Shown in pieces: positions 49,582 to 63,935 of a stretch of 64,000 nt of DNA (its first letter is position 1; every line of letters begins with the position of its first letter). The stretch spans positions 5,742,532 to 5,806,531 of the forward strand of contig JAKJHU010000039.1 in NCBI GenBank assembly GCA_022316685.1, written 5' to 3'. Source of the stretch: Progne subis subis (Eukaryota > Chordata > Aves > Passeriformes > Hirundinidae). The notes below the pieces were generated by a model that saw only the letters and a program-made list of their open reading frames with translations, was not told the origin of the DNA and ran no database searches. The position numbers and the translations under genes were made by a program.

Positions 49582-51936
49582 TTAGAAATATAGTATTACT
49601 ATGTAAAGCAAGTCTTATCTCCTAGTATACACAGCAGGACATCAGATGGGGAACTTTCAGAAAATTACATTCCTAAGATTACAAATCCCTTTATTTTGGC
49701 ATTTTCTTCCTTCTAAGTGTCTAACTTTGCAACCTTAATGTTATTTTTATTTTCATTACTTTATTACTGGTTAATTTTAAACTTTCTCATATAGCTAGAA
49801 TCACCACCTAAGATTCATTCACAACAACACTGGGGATTTTGTAAAATGCTACCAAGAAGACCTGTTTGCTACCAGGAAAGCCTGTTTAGCATTGAAAATA
49901 TACATTCTTCTTATATTTTTTTTAATTTTGTATGTCATGTTTCTTATTTTATAGACATACTTTTATTAAAATATCCTGTTTACTTGCTGAAAGTCTATCT
50001 AATCTTGTATTTTGTCTCCTACAATGTCCAAAAGCAGATGCTTGGAGAAAAATGTAGGAACAGGAAAGTATAAAGTGGTACTGTCTCTAAACATTCTCTC
50101 AACAGCCCTCTTTGGTTCAGGCAAATTTCTGAGTGGTGTCATTTTATTTAATAGATTTAATAGATTGGTCTTTCCATTCATTTGCTATTGAACTCTTGCA
50201 AACAATCAGCATCTTCAGGAGATTGTGAAAGATGGTGAAAGAATAGGAGTGCTCACCTAGAGAGCAGAACCTCCAGGGATTCCAGTCATGCTCCAATGAG
50301 AGCTTATCTTTCCCATGAAATAGCCACTGAGTAGCTGTGTCCAGGGACTGGACCTGATGCAACCTCTTCTGCAGAGATCTTTCCCCAGTTGCTCTTTTTT
50401 CTGCAACAAAAGAAATTTTGAAGAGTCTGCATGAAGCAGCACCTTGCCAAAGGTGTGTGATGAGCAGCACACTGGCCTAGGTGCTTCCAAGACACATTGG
50501 GAGGAAGGAATGCAACCCAGGCCCTCAGTGCAATAACCACCAACCTGCTGAAAATATGAGCAGAGGTTGTTTGCAAGGAAAGCACCAGTATACCAAGCCC
50601 ACTCCAGCCAGGCCCTGCAGGATAATGGGCTGAGGACCCCCAGAACTGTGGGTCTGCCTGGGGGCTGAAACACTGGACACTCAGCAGCTGAAGTCCTTCA
50701 CCACATGGCAGTGATATGACCTGGCATTCACAGACTTCAGGCCAGGGTCAGACAATCAATGAGGGACAGCTCTCATTGTCACAGCTTTGAACTGAAGTGT
50801 CTGAGTCCTGCCCAAGCCCCATGACTGCATCCCAGCCAGAGCTGGATGCACAGCCACGGTCATTTCTCTGCCGTTCCCTGTGCTGGTGCTTTGCCTTAAC
50901 TAAAAGCCCATGAAGAACCTTTAAAGCTGTTCCAACAAGACAATATAATAATAATAATATTTAAAAGATATAATAGCATGAATTAACTATTAACATTACT
51001 ACTTCAATACACTAATAACATTTTAAAGTACGCTTAATAGCTTATTCATTTTAAGGGCAATAATCAGAAGAATCACCTGCTTCCTCTACCAGATGTCAAG
51101 GAAGAAAACAATGTTTCCTTTTCTCATTACAAGACCCACTTAGGATGAGAAGAGGGCAGCCTTGTAATGGCTCCTAGCAGCTGCTCCTGAAGAGACTGAG
51201 GGGAAGGAAGATTACGGGTTAGCAGGAAAATGTGTGGAGGAAGCAAGGCCAACGGCAGTGCTGGAGAATCCAAGTGATACCGACAGCATGCAGATGCCAG
51301 GATGATCAAATGTGGGTCAACAACAGGTAGCTTTGCCTCAACAATCTTGCCTGTCTCAGAAGAGGATGTGCAGACTGAGTAAGGGGAGAGAGGTTTACTC
51401 AGTGACAGTGACAGAAGGGAGCAAGGTAATGTTGCAATGCAGGCCTAGAGGCTTGGGTCAGCAGGTCCTAACCTTGCTCCTCCCAACTGTTTGGTTAATT
51501 GTGCACAGAACAGGTTAAAAATATCTGCATCGAGCTTTCTAGCAATCACAGTCAATAGGCAGTGAGGAGCAGGCATGATTGTTTGCTCAGAGTAACTCCA
51601 AACTTCTCAGGAAGGTGGGCACAAGGCGCCCCATCCTTGGGGACGGACATCTCTGCAGGCAGCACACCCCACCTTTTGGCTCAAGCCAGCATGCTCCATG
51701 TTGCTCTGAGCTGTTGCCATTCTGTAACATTTCTGCAATTCACTCACTGATGCTATTTATACTAGATCTAAGAGGAGCTGGAGGATTTAGCTACCCACTT
51801 CCAACTGCCTTGAGACATGGGATATTTTTCAAAGAATGTGAAAATCCCCTACCCTGACTAGGGTATCTTGAGGAAACTTGAAGGCCCTGCAAGCAGCTGT
51901 GGAGAAGGAGATTACTACATATTTATGCAGTGGCTA
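49582..51936. other. Intergenic spacer
   Basis: No gene was recognised. It is mixed AT-rich and moderately GC sequence with no named repeat visible. Confidence 0.5.
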
Positions 51937-52000
51937 GAGATTAAGAGTTGGACTCAATGATCCTTGTGGGTCACTTCCAACTCAGAATATTCTGTGATAA
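51937..52000 (+). repeat. CR1 LINE 3' terminal fragment
   Basis: GAGTTGGACTCAATGATCC, then GGGTCACTTCCAACTCAGAATATTCTGTGAT is the terminal part of a CR1 copy. Confidence 0.75.
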
Positions 52001-52399
52001 ACTGTGAATATTTCTGGTCACTATTAGACTTTCTTATCCTTACAAGGCTTTTTACTTCCATTCTCATATGTTTAATGCTTTGTTTTCTGAAGACCTATGT
52101 ATGGCTGTTCAACAATTCTACTGTTATTTTTGATCAATTTTGCCAGTTGCTCATAATACCAAATAGCAGCAAATCAGTGAAAGAGACATACCAGCCTGAC
52201 ATGGACTTCCCCAAAGAGGCATCGGGTGACCAGGAAGAAGCTTGGTGCTTCAGCATCCTAACTCATCCAGATAGAGATTCCTGGAAACAGACTTTTTAAC
52301 TGTGCCATGAATGCTGTACCAAATGCCACCAGACTTGGACTGCACCAAACAGTGCCGTTATTGAGCAAGAACGCAACAAGAATGCTTGTCCTTCTTGGA

Positions 52400-52880
52400 G
52401 AGAAGAAGAGTCCTTCGTAAAGACGTACCTTGGGAGCCTGACGGGGGAGACTCGGCGATACTGTTTTTGCTGTAAAGGCAGAGCTGCTCGCCTAGAGACA
52501 TATCGCGGTCTCCATGGATAGGGTACCTCTGGAAAGGTGAGCTTGGCGGGCTCCGAGCACAGTCACTCCTGCCAAGCAAGCGACGGCCTGTTGAAAGGGA
52601 CACTGCATCCTTCTACAGGGTTCAGACACCACTAGAGGGAAACCCAGCACCGTCCTCAGCCCTGCCCTGAGCTCCACAAAGGAAAAGGCGAGCGGCGAGG
52701 ACAGAGGCGGCGAGGGCAGCGCTGCGCCGGGCGGGCGAGGCGCCTTTCCCCTGCCCCTGCCCCTTTCCCCCTTCCCCCCTTCCCCTTCGCCTTCTTTTCC
52801 CCTGCTCCACCACCGCGAAAGGAGCGCGACGGAGAGGGGTGGGTGTCGCACTAAAACCCTGCGGGGCGTAAACAGGAAAG
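52400..52880. promoter_or_regulatory. Orphan CpG/GC-rich island
   Basis: GC-rich, CpG-containing DNA surrounded by AT-rich sequence, with a C-rich pyrimidine stretch at 52745-52805. A donor-like AAG|GTGAGC lies at about 52536-52541 on the plus strand. It could be the promoter and first exon of an unannotated non-coding RNA, or a GC-rich repeat. Frames inside it show no known domain. Confidence 0.4.
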
Positions 52881-53755
52881 GACGAGGGGGAAGTAATCAC
52901 AAACTTAACTAAAATAAATGAAATTAAATTTGTTAATTGACATTAAATACCGTCACAGTAAACTGAGGAGCAGCTGCTGGGAGAGATGCTAGAGTTTCTG
53001 AGGGTCCCTCATCTCAGACCAGTAGTCACAGCTCCTAATTTTAATTTGATATTAGCAAAAAATTGCTTCCTCCTCATTGTCTTCATCTTAGCAGTACAGA
53101 AATCCCTCCTGCTGGCAGAAACTCCTTGACCCATCTAGCTCTTAAGAAGATAGTTCCAAACATCTACTGAATTGTTTGTTAGCAACAGGATAACTATCAA
53201 AGGACAGAGCAATGACAAAAAAGATTATGAGAATTATCATCATCGTAATCATCATTGTAACATACTTCACTAGCTTGTGTAACAGGTATATTTCCTCCCC
53301 CAGATCTTGTCTTAAAAGAAAATAATGCCAAGTCTTCTACCACACAATCTAAGTAAACAAAGTGAAGGGCAAAGTAGCAAAGGCTGCAGTTGATGAAGAA
53401 TTATTCAGAAAATATTAAACTATAGCTAAAAAGTATAGAAATATTTCATAATGTGATGTAACACAGCAATAAGAAGTTAGATTTTGCATAGAATTCCATA
53501 TGAACTGATACACTATACAGCACCTGAGTGGGAAAATCTATACATGCCATAGACTTTAAATGAACGGGTTTCACCAGGAAATGAATTTCAGAACCATGAT
53601 GGATACTTGAGATCAGGGCTCCATTTGGGCAAAACACCCACAATTATCAGAATTAATAGGAAAAACAGAGAAATAAACCAGAAAATATCAGTTTACTTTT
53701 CTATAAAACCTTCTTAACTACAGTTTGCACTCTGTATTTAAAAAGATAGTCAGGG

Positions 53756-53787
<32 letters not shown>

Positions 53788-56700
53788 TTGTAAAAGGTAA
53801 CCAGGTATGGAAATGTTCTCATTTGAGAAAAAAAGAATTAGGATAGAAGCAGGACTATCTGAAGATTGGAAAAGAGACAGCAGAGGAGGGTGACAGCTCA
53901 GTCACATCACAGGTGCCCTAAAAAGGTGAAGAACAAAATCTCATTCCCTGTTTCTCTGAACAGAAGTATTGATTTTTCTCAACTGAAATACCACCTAGTA
54001 GTTCTGAAACAAACATCAGGGATTTTTGGTGCAGTTTTCTGTTCAGCATCATCATCACAGGATGTCGTGCAGATCAAAGGTGTGGCAAAGTCCAGCAAGG
54101 GATTAGGGAAATTCACTGAAACTTCTAAACAAAGGTGCATGGAAAGCTTCTAAACCTCAGGAAGCTGGATGCATGGTCCAGGAATGGGACCCTTACGTAT
54201 TTGTCTTCTTATATTTACCGTCTCTAAGTGTCTTCAGCTGGCCAGTGTCAGGGAGGGAGTGCTGGACTCCATGACCTAGCATGAAGCAGACAAGTGGGAA
54301 AGCAAGGCTGCGATTTTCTGAAGTTCATTTGAAATTTAGGTTGGAGCTGGGAACTGACTTCACACCTACAAACCATCATATCAGGAAAACAGCAATATAT
54401 AACCACAGGGGCAGCTTCCCTGCACAATTGTGTGCCAGAGTTTCACTTGCTGGTCTGGAAATGAACCAGGCAGTAAAAGCGATTAGCAGTGGAAAGACAC
54501 TAGACAGCTATAATTATCTAAATGCCTTCCTATTAACCATGTGAGAAACTAAATCCTCACAATCACATTCATTAGTAAATGCTAAGGACAAACTAGCTAC
54601 ATGAAGTTTCATTTGATTAGGCAGAAGAATTCTACTCCAATATGATTATGTTACACAGAATGACCTAAAAAAAAAAACCAAAACAAGTCTGTTTCAGAGA
54701 GCAAATGAGTGTTAATACTAGCAGACAAGCAAAGAAGCCCAGTCCTTGTGGTACAAGGGCTGCTCCTGCCAACAGCATGGCCAGGCTCCCTCAGCTGATG
54801 GCAAGGGCTCCCAGCTCCCTGGTGTGTGTGGCTCCTGTTCCCTCAGCTAGACACCTGAGGATGGTGATGCAAGAGGGAGAGAGCCAGACCTGCTGCAGCA
54901 CATTGTAGTGATTTACCTGCATGTTAGCTCCACTTAGAAAACCCTTCAATGCCATAGCAAAAACAGATAGCAGGCAGCAGGAGAAATTCACCTTGTTGAT
55001 GCCTGCGCAGTTTTTCACCTGAGGCAAAAATGTAGTTCAGTGGACAGAGCATCAGTGTGAGCAGCACGAGTGCAGCCTGAGAGCTGCTCACCTCAGAGGT
55101 GCTGGGTCTTAGGCACTCCTGGCACACCATGTTGCAAAAGTGTGTCACTGGTCCCTGTGCCAGACACATTCACTCCTTCTTTTGTTAGCAGAGCATGAGG
55201 AGACCTAAACATAACAATTTCTGCAGACATGAAAATAGTACAGTAGGCATCAATTTTCAGGGCAGGCTGCATTCTTGATATCTTTGCTGATTTCTATCTT
55301 GAAATACTGATAAAGAACAAACTTTTCTTAAGAATTAACCTCTTCTAAGAACTTAAAAGTACGGACTAAGAAGCATTGGTGTGCTGGCAGTGGGGATGGA
55401 GGAGTTCACTGCAACTTTAAGGGAAGTGTGAGGGCAATTCCAGCACCAAACTGAATCCCACTGGACCTATAACATCCATAATTTCCAGATATTGATGTAG
55501 CAAGCATCATACCAACGTCTAGACACAACAAAACAACATCTGTGCATTAAAAAAATGAACGATGCTCACAGTCCATCCAGAGCATGAAGTACTTCAGGGA
55601 AGATCTGTGTCTCCAGAGCTTAGGTACCAGTGATGAGGACAGGAGGAGAGAGAAAAAATCTGAGCCAGAGGGTCAGTTTCCAATATGAATTACAAGTGTG
55701 AGTTGTTCTTGACTGAAATTGTAATTGTCAGTTTTAAGTACAAGTTGCATCCATGCCCCTTTATTCCCAGGCAGACGACATGGATTGTTGTTGTTGTTGG
55801 ATTGTTGTTCATGTGACTTTATCCAGTCATCCAGTTTAGAAGATTCAGACCCCTGTGAGACCCTTAAGGCAAGGGGGCAGAAAGTAGAATGTAGCCTCTC
55901 CTGAGAGGCTACACCACATTTCTGTGTGGGCATAAGTCTCTCAGAAGAATTTTCTCTCTGAAATGAAAGCTGCCTGCCCAGATGAAGGGTATCTAGACAA
56001 CATCTAAGCACTCTTCTACTGCCCCGCAGACTATGTAGGGAACACTGCTATGTACTGTGTTGGCAGGTTGGGGATCACCCATTCACAGAGTCCACAGGAC
56101 AGGCAGGTGACCAAGCATCTGGCTGGTCTGCCACTCCATCCTGTCCAAACACTGCAGGTGAATTCTTTATACATAATCAAATTAACCAGATAGTTATTAG
56201 ATTTGAATTAGCATTCATTAACACAATTGATTGTGTTGATTTAGTTGTCTAAATGGTCAATGCTAGGACATTTGGATAATTATTACTGTTTAGTGATATT
56301 TCCTCAGCTAATTGTTTTTATTGAATGACTCACTTTGATGATGCAGCTGAAACTAATGTGCAGCTGGGCTCCCAAGGAGCAGGCTTTTATCTGCCCAATC
56401 CACCTCCCAGGGGCTCCATCCTTCCTGTAAGACGACGCATTTTGGTGCCCCTGAATGGTCCTCAGGGAAAAAACCATTTGGGAAATGTTCCTGCCTCTGC
56501 CAATGCATGCTTGATCATATGCGGTGTGATTTCTCACAGCAGCTCACCCCAAAAGGATTTAAAAAAAAAACTGAACTAAACTAAGCTGAAATGGGTTCTT
56601 TCCAAACTCTGCTTGAGTGGATGCCACCTGTGAGGGCAGCAGTGCAACAGCCCAGTAAGCTGTTTCCTACTCCACCCTTGCCCCATGAGCTAAGACCCTG

Positions 56701-57485
56701 CTGATGCTGCCCTCCTGCCCCTCCTGCACAGAGAAGCTCAGCCCATCCCCCAAAGCCAGGCTGAGCCCCTGCCCCTCAGCAGTGCCTGCCTATATGGGAG
56801 GGCTCGTGTAGGGGTGAAGCTCTGGGCTTGACCACAGGTGTCTTCCCAGAGGTGTCCTCCACCACTTTCAGAAGGCAGCACCATGATAATGTAGAGAGAT
56901 CAGAGCTGACATGAAAGTTTTCCCACCTGGAGCTCTCTGGAAAAGCCCAAATGGGCACACCACTGCTACAGCAGCTAGAGTTCCCGTAGGTTCCCAGGAC
57001 ACAAGGACACTTTGTGATAGCTCCTGTCTTCCAGGTCTGCAGGGCCAAAGAACTGCCAGCTGGTGAGGATACAGGAGGTAGCTGCAATGGCCATAGTGGG
57101 AGGCTGGGCTTTGGGAGGCAGAGGATGCAGCCAATAAAAGGATTTGTGTCTGTGAATGCAGGCAGAAAAATTAAATAATGTGACGGTCAAACAGCTGTTT
57201 CAAAGAGGGGTTGATATAGGTTTTCTTTAATGCTCTGGGGAAAATCACTCCCTCCCACCTCACTTCCCTTCCTGGCTTTCCCACAAATGTGTTTCAGAGC
57301 CTCCACAAATCTTCCTGACTTAAGCATAAAACCAAGCCTGTGACGCTAAGCCTGTTACCAGAGGTCAGTGTTTTCCCAAGCAAGTTATATTTTTGCCTGC
57401 TCAGAAATTTGGTCTGGGAAGAACTCAAGGACTAGTTTCCACCATTTGTACAGGATTCCTGAACATCTAGGGATGGCCAGCAACA
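52881..57485. other. Intergenic spacer
   Basis: No gene was recognised. It contains a 28-base A run at 53756-53783. Confidence 0.5.
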
Positions 57486-58027
57486 TGTGCCCTCAGGGCT
57501 AGGCCATGGGCAGGCCCTCACCACAGCATGTGCACAGGATGGGGAGTTCACAAAAGAACGGAATTTACTATCTAAGAACTATCTAGCCGAGAAAGGCAGG
57601 AGTTTATCCTGGAGAGATATTTCTGTCCAGGAACATAAGTTAGTACAACCATAAGTTAGTACATAACTTCCATGAAATCTGAAGAAATCAAAGCCCTAAA
57701 AGGTGTATGCTAAATGAAAATTTACCCCAGGAATGGATATAGCCTCGGAGAGAGATAAATTTAAACTCCTTAGAGCCTAGAAAATCTCCATAGCAATCTC
57801 TGTCTGCTCCCTCTTCCTTCCCAGCACAGCTTCAACAATGATCCCAGCCCACTCTGCAAGACACGGCGTTACTTCCAGTTCCCATTTTCTACATGCAGCT
57901 CGGGTACCTCAGGACCGGCAGGAACAGCCGCCTTCCGACCACCGGCTGGGCAGCAGAGCTGAAGCCGCACCACAGGATGGCACTGCTCATTTCCTAGCTC
58001 CTACATGTAATGGTGGCCCCGAACTTA
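57486..58027 (+). repeat. Probable LTR with adjoining primer-binding site
   Basis: An LTR-like segment ends CTCCTACA at 58005. It is followed after five bases by TGGTGGCCCCGAACTTA (58011-58027), which resembles the tRNA-Trp-type primer-binding site TGGTGACCCCGACGTGA of avian retroviruses. This would make it a 5' LTR plus leader on the plus strand. The left edge (TGTGCCC near 57486) is a guess, and no gag or pol was recognised downstream. Confidence 0.4.
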
Positions 58028-61000
58028 CTGCCAGTCATCACCCGCCCTGGGAGAGGTCATGCTCAGAGTAAAGAGCTGGCTGCATGAAAATAAGAGGGAA
58101 CGAGAGCTGTGTGAGAAAATGAGGATTTTATTATAACCTGTGTCCTGAGGCTGCAGGCAATACTCGGAGCATGCAGAATATTTAACTTCTCTCAGCCTGC
58201 CTTTAGCCTCTCTGTGTGTAAATCAGAATTCACCTCACATCCTCTAAATGAAATCCAGCTCTTTCCTGTCCCTTGGAGATTTTCTTCCAGTTTACTCTCC
58301 TGCAAAGAATAACCGTGATACCCCCAGGTGCTGCAGCCCCACTTTCATCAACAGCTATTTGTTTACCTAGAAGATGGGCTGGAGCCGGACATGGCACCAG
58401 AAGCACATCCAGCCCTTGGACAACGCTGCATGCTTCCTGCTGACACAGATAATGATCCAGCTCTGAGCAGAGCTCACAACTATGCCAAAAACACTCAGGT
58501 TAAAACCTTGGGAACTTTCCCAGCAGAGCACCAGAGCACCCAGATGGGTGTTTTGCACTGAGATATCTAAAAGCCAAGCCCCTCTAAAGAGCTATATCAG
58601 CAGCAGCTGCTGCAGACAACCCTTGCCAGCCTCAGGCAAATTGTGGATAGCAGACTGGGGTTACCACACCCGGAGCCATGCAGTCTGCCAGGCTTTGTGA
58701 CTCCAGAGGACTTTCACCAGAAGCAGCAGAGAGCAAAGAGCCTGCCTTCTTCTGAAGAGGGTGTGTGCAGGTGGAGCTGACCCTTGGCTGGCAGTCCCTG
58801 GGCTTATTCAGGAAGAACACAGTCCAAAGTTCATCTTCTGTTATGGGTTTTTCCTCTCAGGGCTATGCCGTTAGTATTGTCAAGTATTTCCTGCTTCCTC
58901 CCCTGGCAGCTCCTCAGCTAGCTGACACACACAGCTACAGCGCTCAGCTCATTAGCCCCTGCGTTTGCCACATCCGTCCCCAGGGAAATCCCTGGTCCCA
59001 CATGCAGCTGAGCTTCTAACTGAGGCTTGCCGTGTGCCTGCACTGGCCTCCCACTGTGCACAGAGGAGCCCAGTGTGCTGGCTTTTTATGTTTATCCAGG
59101 ATTATTTGCACACACCAACTTTGGGCACAGGAGCATTAGAGGTTCAGAGCAAACTATGTGCTGAAACAGATATCTCTCACTGCCCACACGCAGGCAGGCT
59201 CTGACAGCCCCAGAGTAACTCACTTAAGGTCCCTAGTTTGCTCAAAATACCATCTAGTAACACAGAGAAATTTATAACCAGACCCAGTTTTGACTTTCTC
59301 TGTAACGCAAACAGAAAGACAAGTAGCTCCCTGCTTTGCACAGCCCTGTCCACTCCGCCAGGCTTAGCTATCTTTCCCAAATGCTCACCAGCTCAGTTTT
59401 CTGCATGGTCCCTCTGTTCTGCCCTCTCCACCTTTGCAATATCTCTGCTTGCTGGGAAGAACTAGAGACTGTAACATTACCAAATGTCACAGCTGTCTGC
59501 AGGGGGAAAGTCCCTTTTTAATTATTAGCATGCTCCCAGTTCACATTTTCCCCATTAGGTGCTTCCACTCTGTCTGCAGCCACATAGGGGGCTGTACTGA
59601 TGTGGAGCAACGTTATTGCTGGAGGGAAAGTAGTGAAACAAGCTCAAGAGACCTGCCTTCTCCTTCCCCAAGATTCTTTTTTCCTTTATGAAACAAGTGT
59701 GGCCACAAGCTTTGCTACATCAGGCAGTGAGCATCAGCTTAAAGCTTTTTGAGCAACATGCTTTGACAAATCTTCCACATGAAAAACAGGAATGACACCA
59801 GAAAAAAACTTGTCTTCCAAGGGCTAGCAAATTTCAAATTACTTGACTTATATTTACCCTTAAGGCATAACAATAAAAGCAGTTTAAATTGACATAGTAC
59901 ATCTCATCCCTAAGGATCCCCAGAAATGCAACCAATTGATAAACAGCCCACAGTTCATGCAGAGAAATACAGACCTTCCCAGGGATGCAATGCATCAGTT
60001 TAAGACATGCCAAAAATAAGCTGCAGTCAAAAAATAAAAAGACTAGTGTAGCCAACCAGAACTCTAGATCCATTAGACTCTGGTCAGGACACAGCAGCTA
60101 ACTCTATTTTTGTGTCCATGGCATATGGGTAGGACTTTATTTAATTTGGACCTTGGCTTTATGTGCCAAAAATTACTCTGCAGACTATTTGCTTGGATAT
60201 TATACCAGCTTAAATAAGGTGCAGAAATGCTTCCTACTGCATCCACCATTCTGCTCTTTGGAGTTTATGACCATTCCAAAGTAACCTCTGATGAAAAGGT
60301 TTGAGGAGGCATGGCATTCACATGGCATATGTGAATACCTTTAGCCTTCATCCTAGCTGACAAAAATGGACTTTGCAGAACTTTCCTTTCTCTCATTTGG
60401 CTGTTTTTTGGTTTTTTGTTTTTTTTTTTTTTTTTAAGCTTTCAAGTTTGTTACTTATATTATTATTAGAAAGCAGGAGGGAAATACGTTTTCCTTGTTT
60501 ACAACCAGATTAATTGTTTGGAGCTGCCCAGTTCTTATCTCTGTGGCAACTGTAGATGGGAAACTGAAATATGTGGATTTCAACTGCAATATATTATCAA
60601 AATGACAATGTCAAGTGTCCCCTGGCTTCCCTTGCACTAGCAAGGTCCATAGACTTTTGAAGCAACAAATCAGAGTCCTATTCCAAGGGGTATCTGCATG
60701 TGCACATACATGTACAGACAGCAGATCTACCTGACTGATTTGCATTGCTCTTGGCCTTAACATCCTGGGCCAAGATCTTGCTGGATGTTGTTAACTACCT
60801 TTCCTGATACATTTTCTGGGAGCCACTTACGGTTTTCGCAATTAAACGCAAGGAAACAGTTAATAGGTTTCTGCAGCAGCAATCACAAAGAACGAAGTTG
60901 AGGGACCAGCTCTGGTAAATCAACAGCACTAGACCGCTGTCATGATTAGTGTGGCAATCAGGAAATTACAATTTAATGTGTTTGCTGGAGGAAGCAAGCA

Positions 61001-63051
61001 GCACTAGAATTCTGCACGTACTTTTAAAACTGCTAAAAACCCTACTGCCCCTTTTCAGTATTCAGAAACTCGAGGCTGCTTCTAGGAGCCCTGCCAGTTG
61101 CTTTCTGCAAGGCAAAATAAAAACAAACACCACATCCCTGCAGCACCACAGCCTTGCCAATTGAGTGCTCAGGGCACTTAAAGAGGAGGAGGCTTTTGCA
61201 AAACCTAGCTCTTAGGTATCAAGTGCAAAACCACCTCCCATGGTTACAGTTTTTACATTGTTAAAGTAACTTTTAGGTAGTCCTTTGGACCAGGCGGCAG
61301 AGACTGCTAACATAATCCCAAATTAAAAATGCCGAGAATGCTAATCTCCTCTGAAAATGACAAGCACAGAAAACACTCCTGTGAAATTAATGCAGACATA
61401 GCAGAGGTATTAAACTGAAATACACAAACAAAAAAGGTTCAGATTGGTACAGATGACTGCAGCATTCATGAAGATTTGCTCCTGTTTCAGCAGGGCCAAC
61501 CCCTGTCCCTGGATGGGTACAGCTGCTCTATCCCCTGGGAAAATGTCTGAGCTTCCCAGAACTGCAAAACTTGGGTGACAGGCCACACAGGAAACTAGGG
61601 CTGTGATAGGCTCCACCCTACATCCAAAAAGCTGAGTTTGTTTCTTTCTATTCTTTTTTCTCTTGTGGACCATATAGAAAATTGCACAGAAAAATTTCTT
61701 GAATGTGATAATTAAACAAACAAACAAAAAGGAAAGGACAGTACGTCAACAGCACAACAGCACAAAGCAGCACCGATGACCTTCACCACTTCAAAATCTT
61801 TGCTTTGTGCTATCTTCTATTATGTCATCCCTTCAGGCAAATATTATACAACAACTGTGCTAACTATGAGGAGTTACAGCGAAGACAACAGCTTTATTTG
61901 CTTAATTGTTAATGAGGGTTCCACTTGCCTCCGCATCTGCAGCTAGGTGCTGCTTTGCATATGGGTTTAGGGCTAAATCCCTTCTGGAGCCGTGCTTTTC
62001 CCTGCCTAATACTCAGGGTTACTGACCCATGTGGGCCCCCTATGATGCCTAGGGCCAGGCTGCAGAGCAGCAGCATCTCCCTGGGGCAGGAAGTGGGCTG
62101 GCCTCAGCATGACTTTCCATCCAGAAAACATTTTCCATCACCTTTCTGCCACCTACAACTGGCTGCAGTACTGCCAAGTTAAAACACACAAAATAAAAGC
62201 ATCTTGTGCCCCTGAAAAGAGGCTGCTTGCAAATGCTTGCTAAAAATAGTCCTGTGATGGCCTGTAAGGGCAGCTGGAGGTTACTTATAGAAGGAGGCAA
62301 ACAATTCCTTTTTCCTGAAGTCAGTTTACAGCCATCACAGCTACGACAGAAGTTTTCAAGTTAATGTCTCTGTGGTTCTAGCAAAATCCCAACTGCAAAG
62401 AGCAAGGTCCTTGCTGGGCTCAATTCCCCTGCTAGTCAGAGCAGGAGCTTGCTTTTCAACTCCCATCTTCCTTTTTTGAAGAGATGCAGATACGGAGGAG
62501 ATTCATTTGTTAATTAAATTTCCCCTGCCAATTTACATTAAAAGGGGGAACTGTTTCAAAAAACTCACGAAATTTTCATAACCTTTAACTTAAAAAAGAA
62601 GGAGTTTTACGGCTTTTTTCTAAACCTGCTCAAAAGCACCACTGGATTGTCCCAGGCCAAGTGATGAACACTGAAAAGACGTCCAGGAATGGCACAGCCA
62701 GACTGAAAATTAGAAACAACTGCTCACAGAAAGCCAGGCATTCTTCCTCTCCCCTGGCTCTTCCTTTAATCTTTGGATTTTCCCATAAGTTCTTGTTCAA
62801 AGGGATGCCATCCCATGGGAAAATTGCAAAAGGAAAAAAAAGCACAGACACTGTTACTCAGTGAGGCCAGCAATAGTTGCAAGAGAAGAAAAATTCTTCG
62901 TGGGAATCCCCTACATCTGAGAAGCAGAAGCAAAAATTCACCAGGAAAAAATTCAGTGCTGTCAGCTCATCAGACAGACAATGCCTTTTATCCATGTGGG
63001 ATACTGCATTTATCCAGTTTTATTACCCACAGATGGCATGACAGCAGGAAA

Positions 63052-63093
<42 letters not shown>

Positions 63094-63654
63094 AAAGCAG
63101 AGAATGACTAGGAATGGCCAGAGAAAGTAAGAATAATAGCTGAAGATGTAATTTCTTCTTTAAAAGGTTTGTTCTGTTACAGAGTGAAACCTTACACAGC
63201 AGAGGTGCAAAATCCTCTAAATGCTGAGGCAACACCTGCACATTTGCAGGCATGGCAGTGTAACATCCATCGTGTGCAATACTACCTGAATCTCTCCAAG
63301 AAGTGGCACTCTGCCAAGCAGGGCAGATGCAGTGTTTGGCACAGCAGCAGCCTCAGCATCACTCCGGTGGTGTTTGATTCCCTGACATTTTAGCGTGACT
63401 TTGCTGCCCTGGGCTCACTAAAAAGCTTATTCCTAATCTTTAGATGAGTGCTGCTTAATAACTCCTAAGGTGGTCCCTCTCATCAGACTTCAAAATGATC
63501 CTCACAGGCCTCAGGGATCTGTTGTGCAGCTTGTGCAAGAACGCGGTGTCCTCCTCATGGGTGATGGAGGTTCTAAGAGTGTTGATGCTTACAGCCTGTC
63601 TTCTGGCCAGAGACTCCTGGGAGGACCACACTGCACCCTTGCAGTGCTCAAGGG
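58028..63654. other. Intergenic spacer
   Basis: No protein-coding exon was recognised, and CFAP61, expected beyond INSM1 in mammals, could not be identified. A T run lies at about 60417-60436 and a TA dinucleotide array at 63061-63087. Confidence 0.45.
63049..63087 (+). repeat. A run followed by (TA)n microsatellite
   Basis: Twelve A bases followed by about 13 TA units, directly visible. Confidence 0.9.
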
Positions 63655-63935
63655 CAGCCTATAAAAACAGATGGGGGCCTGTTGCCACAGGGCAAAGGGT
63701 AAGGGTTTGAAACAGAAGGAAGGTCAATTTAGATTAGATATAAGGGAGAAGATTTTTTACAATGAGGATGTTGAACTCTCTGGGCAAGCTCTTACTGTTA
63801 GAGGCTGCCCAGAAAGGTGGTGGATGCCTCATCCCTAGAAAAATTAAAGGTGAGGTTGGATTGGGGCCATATGCAGTGGAAGATGTCCCTGCTCTGGCAT
63901 GGGGGGGTTGGTCTAGACGGGCCTTTGCCATCCCA
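63655..63935 (+). repeat. CR1 LINE 3' fragment
   Basis: The sequence TTTAGATTAGATATAAGG, then AGAAAGGTGGTGGATGCC, then TCATCCCTAGAAAAATTAA, GGTGAGGTTGGATTGGGGCC and GGGGGGTTGGTCTAGACGG corresponds to the end of CR1 ORF2 and its 3'UTR. It is diverged and 5'-truncated, and the last few bases of the tail are missing or diverged. Confidence 0.75.
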
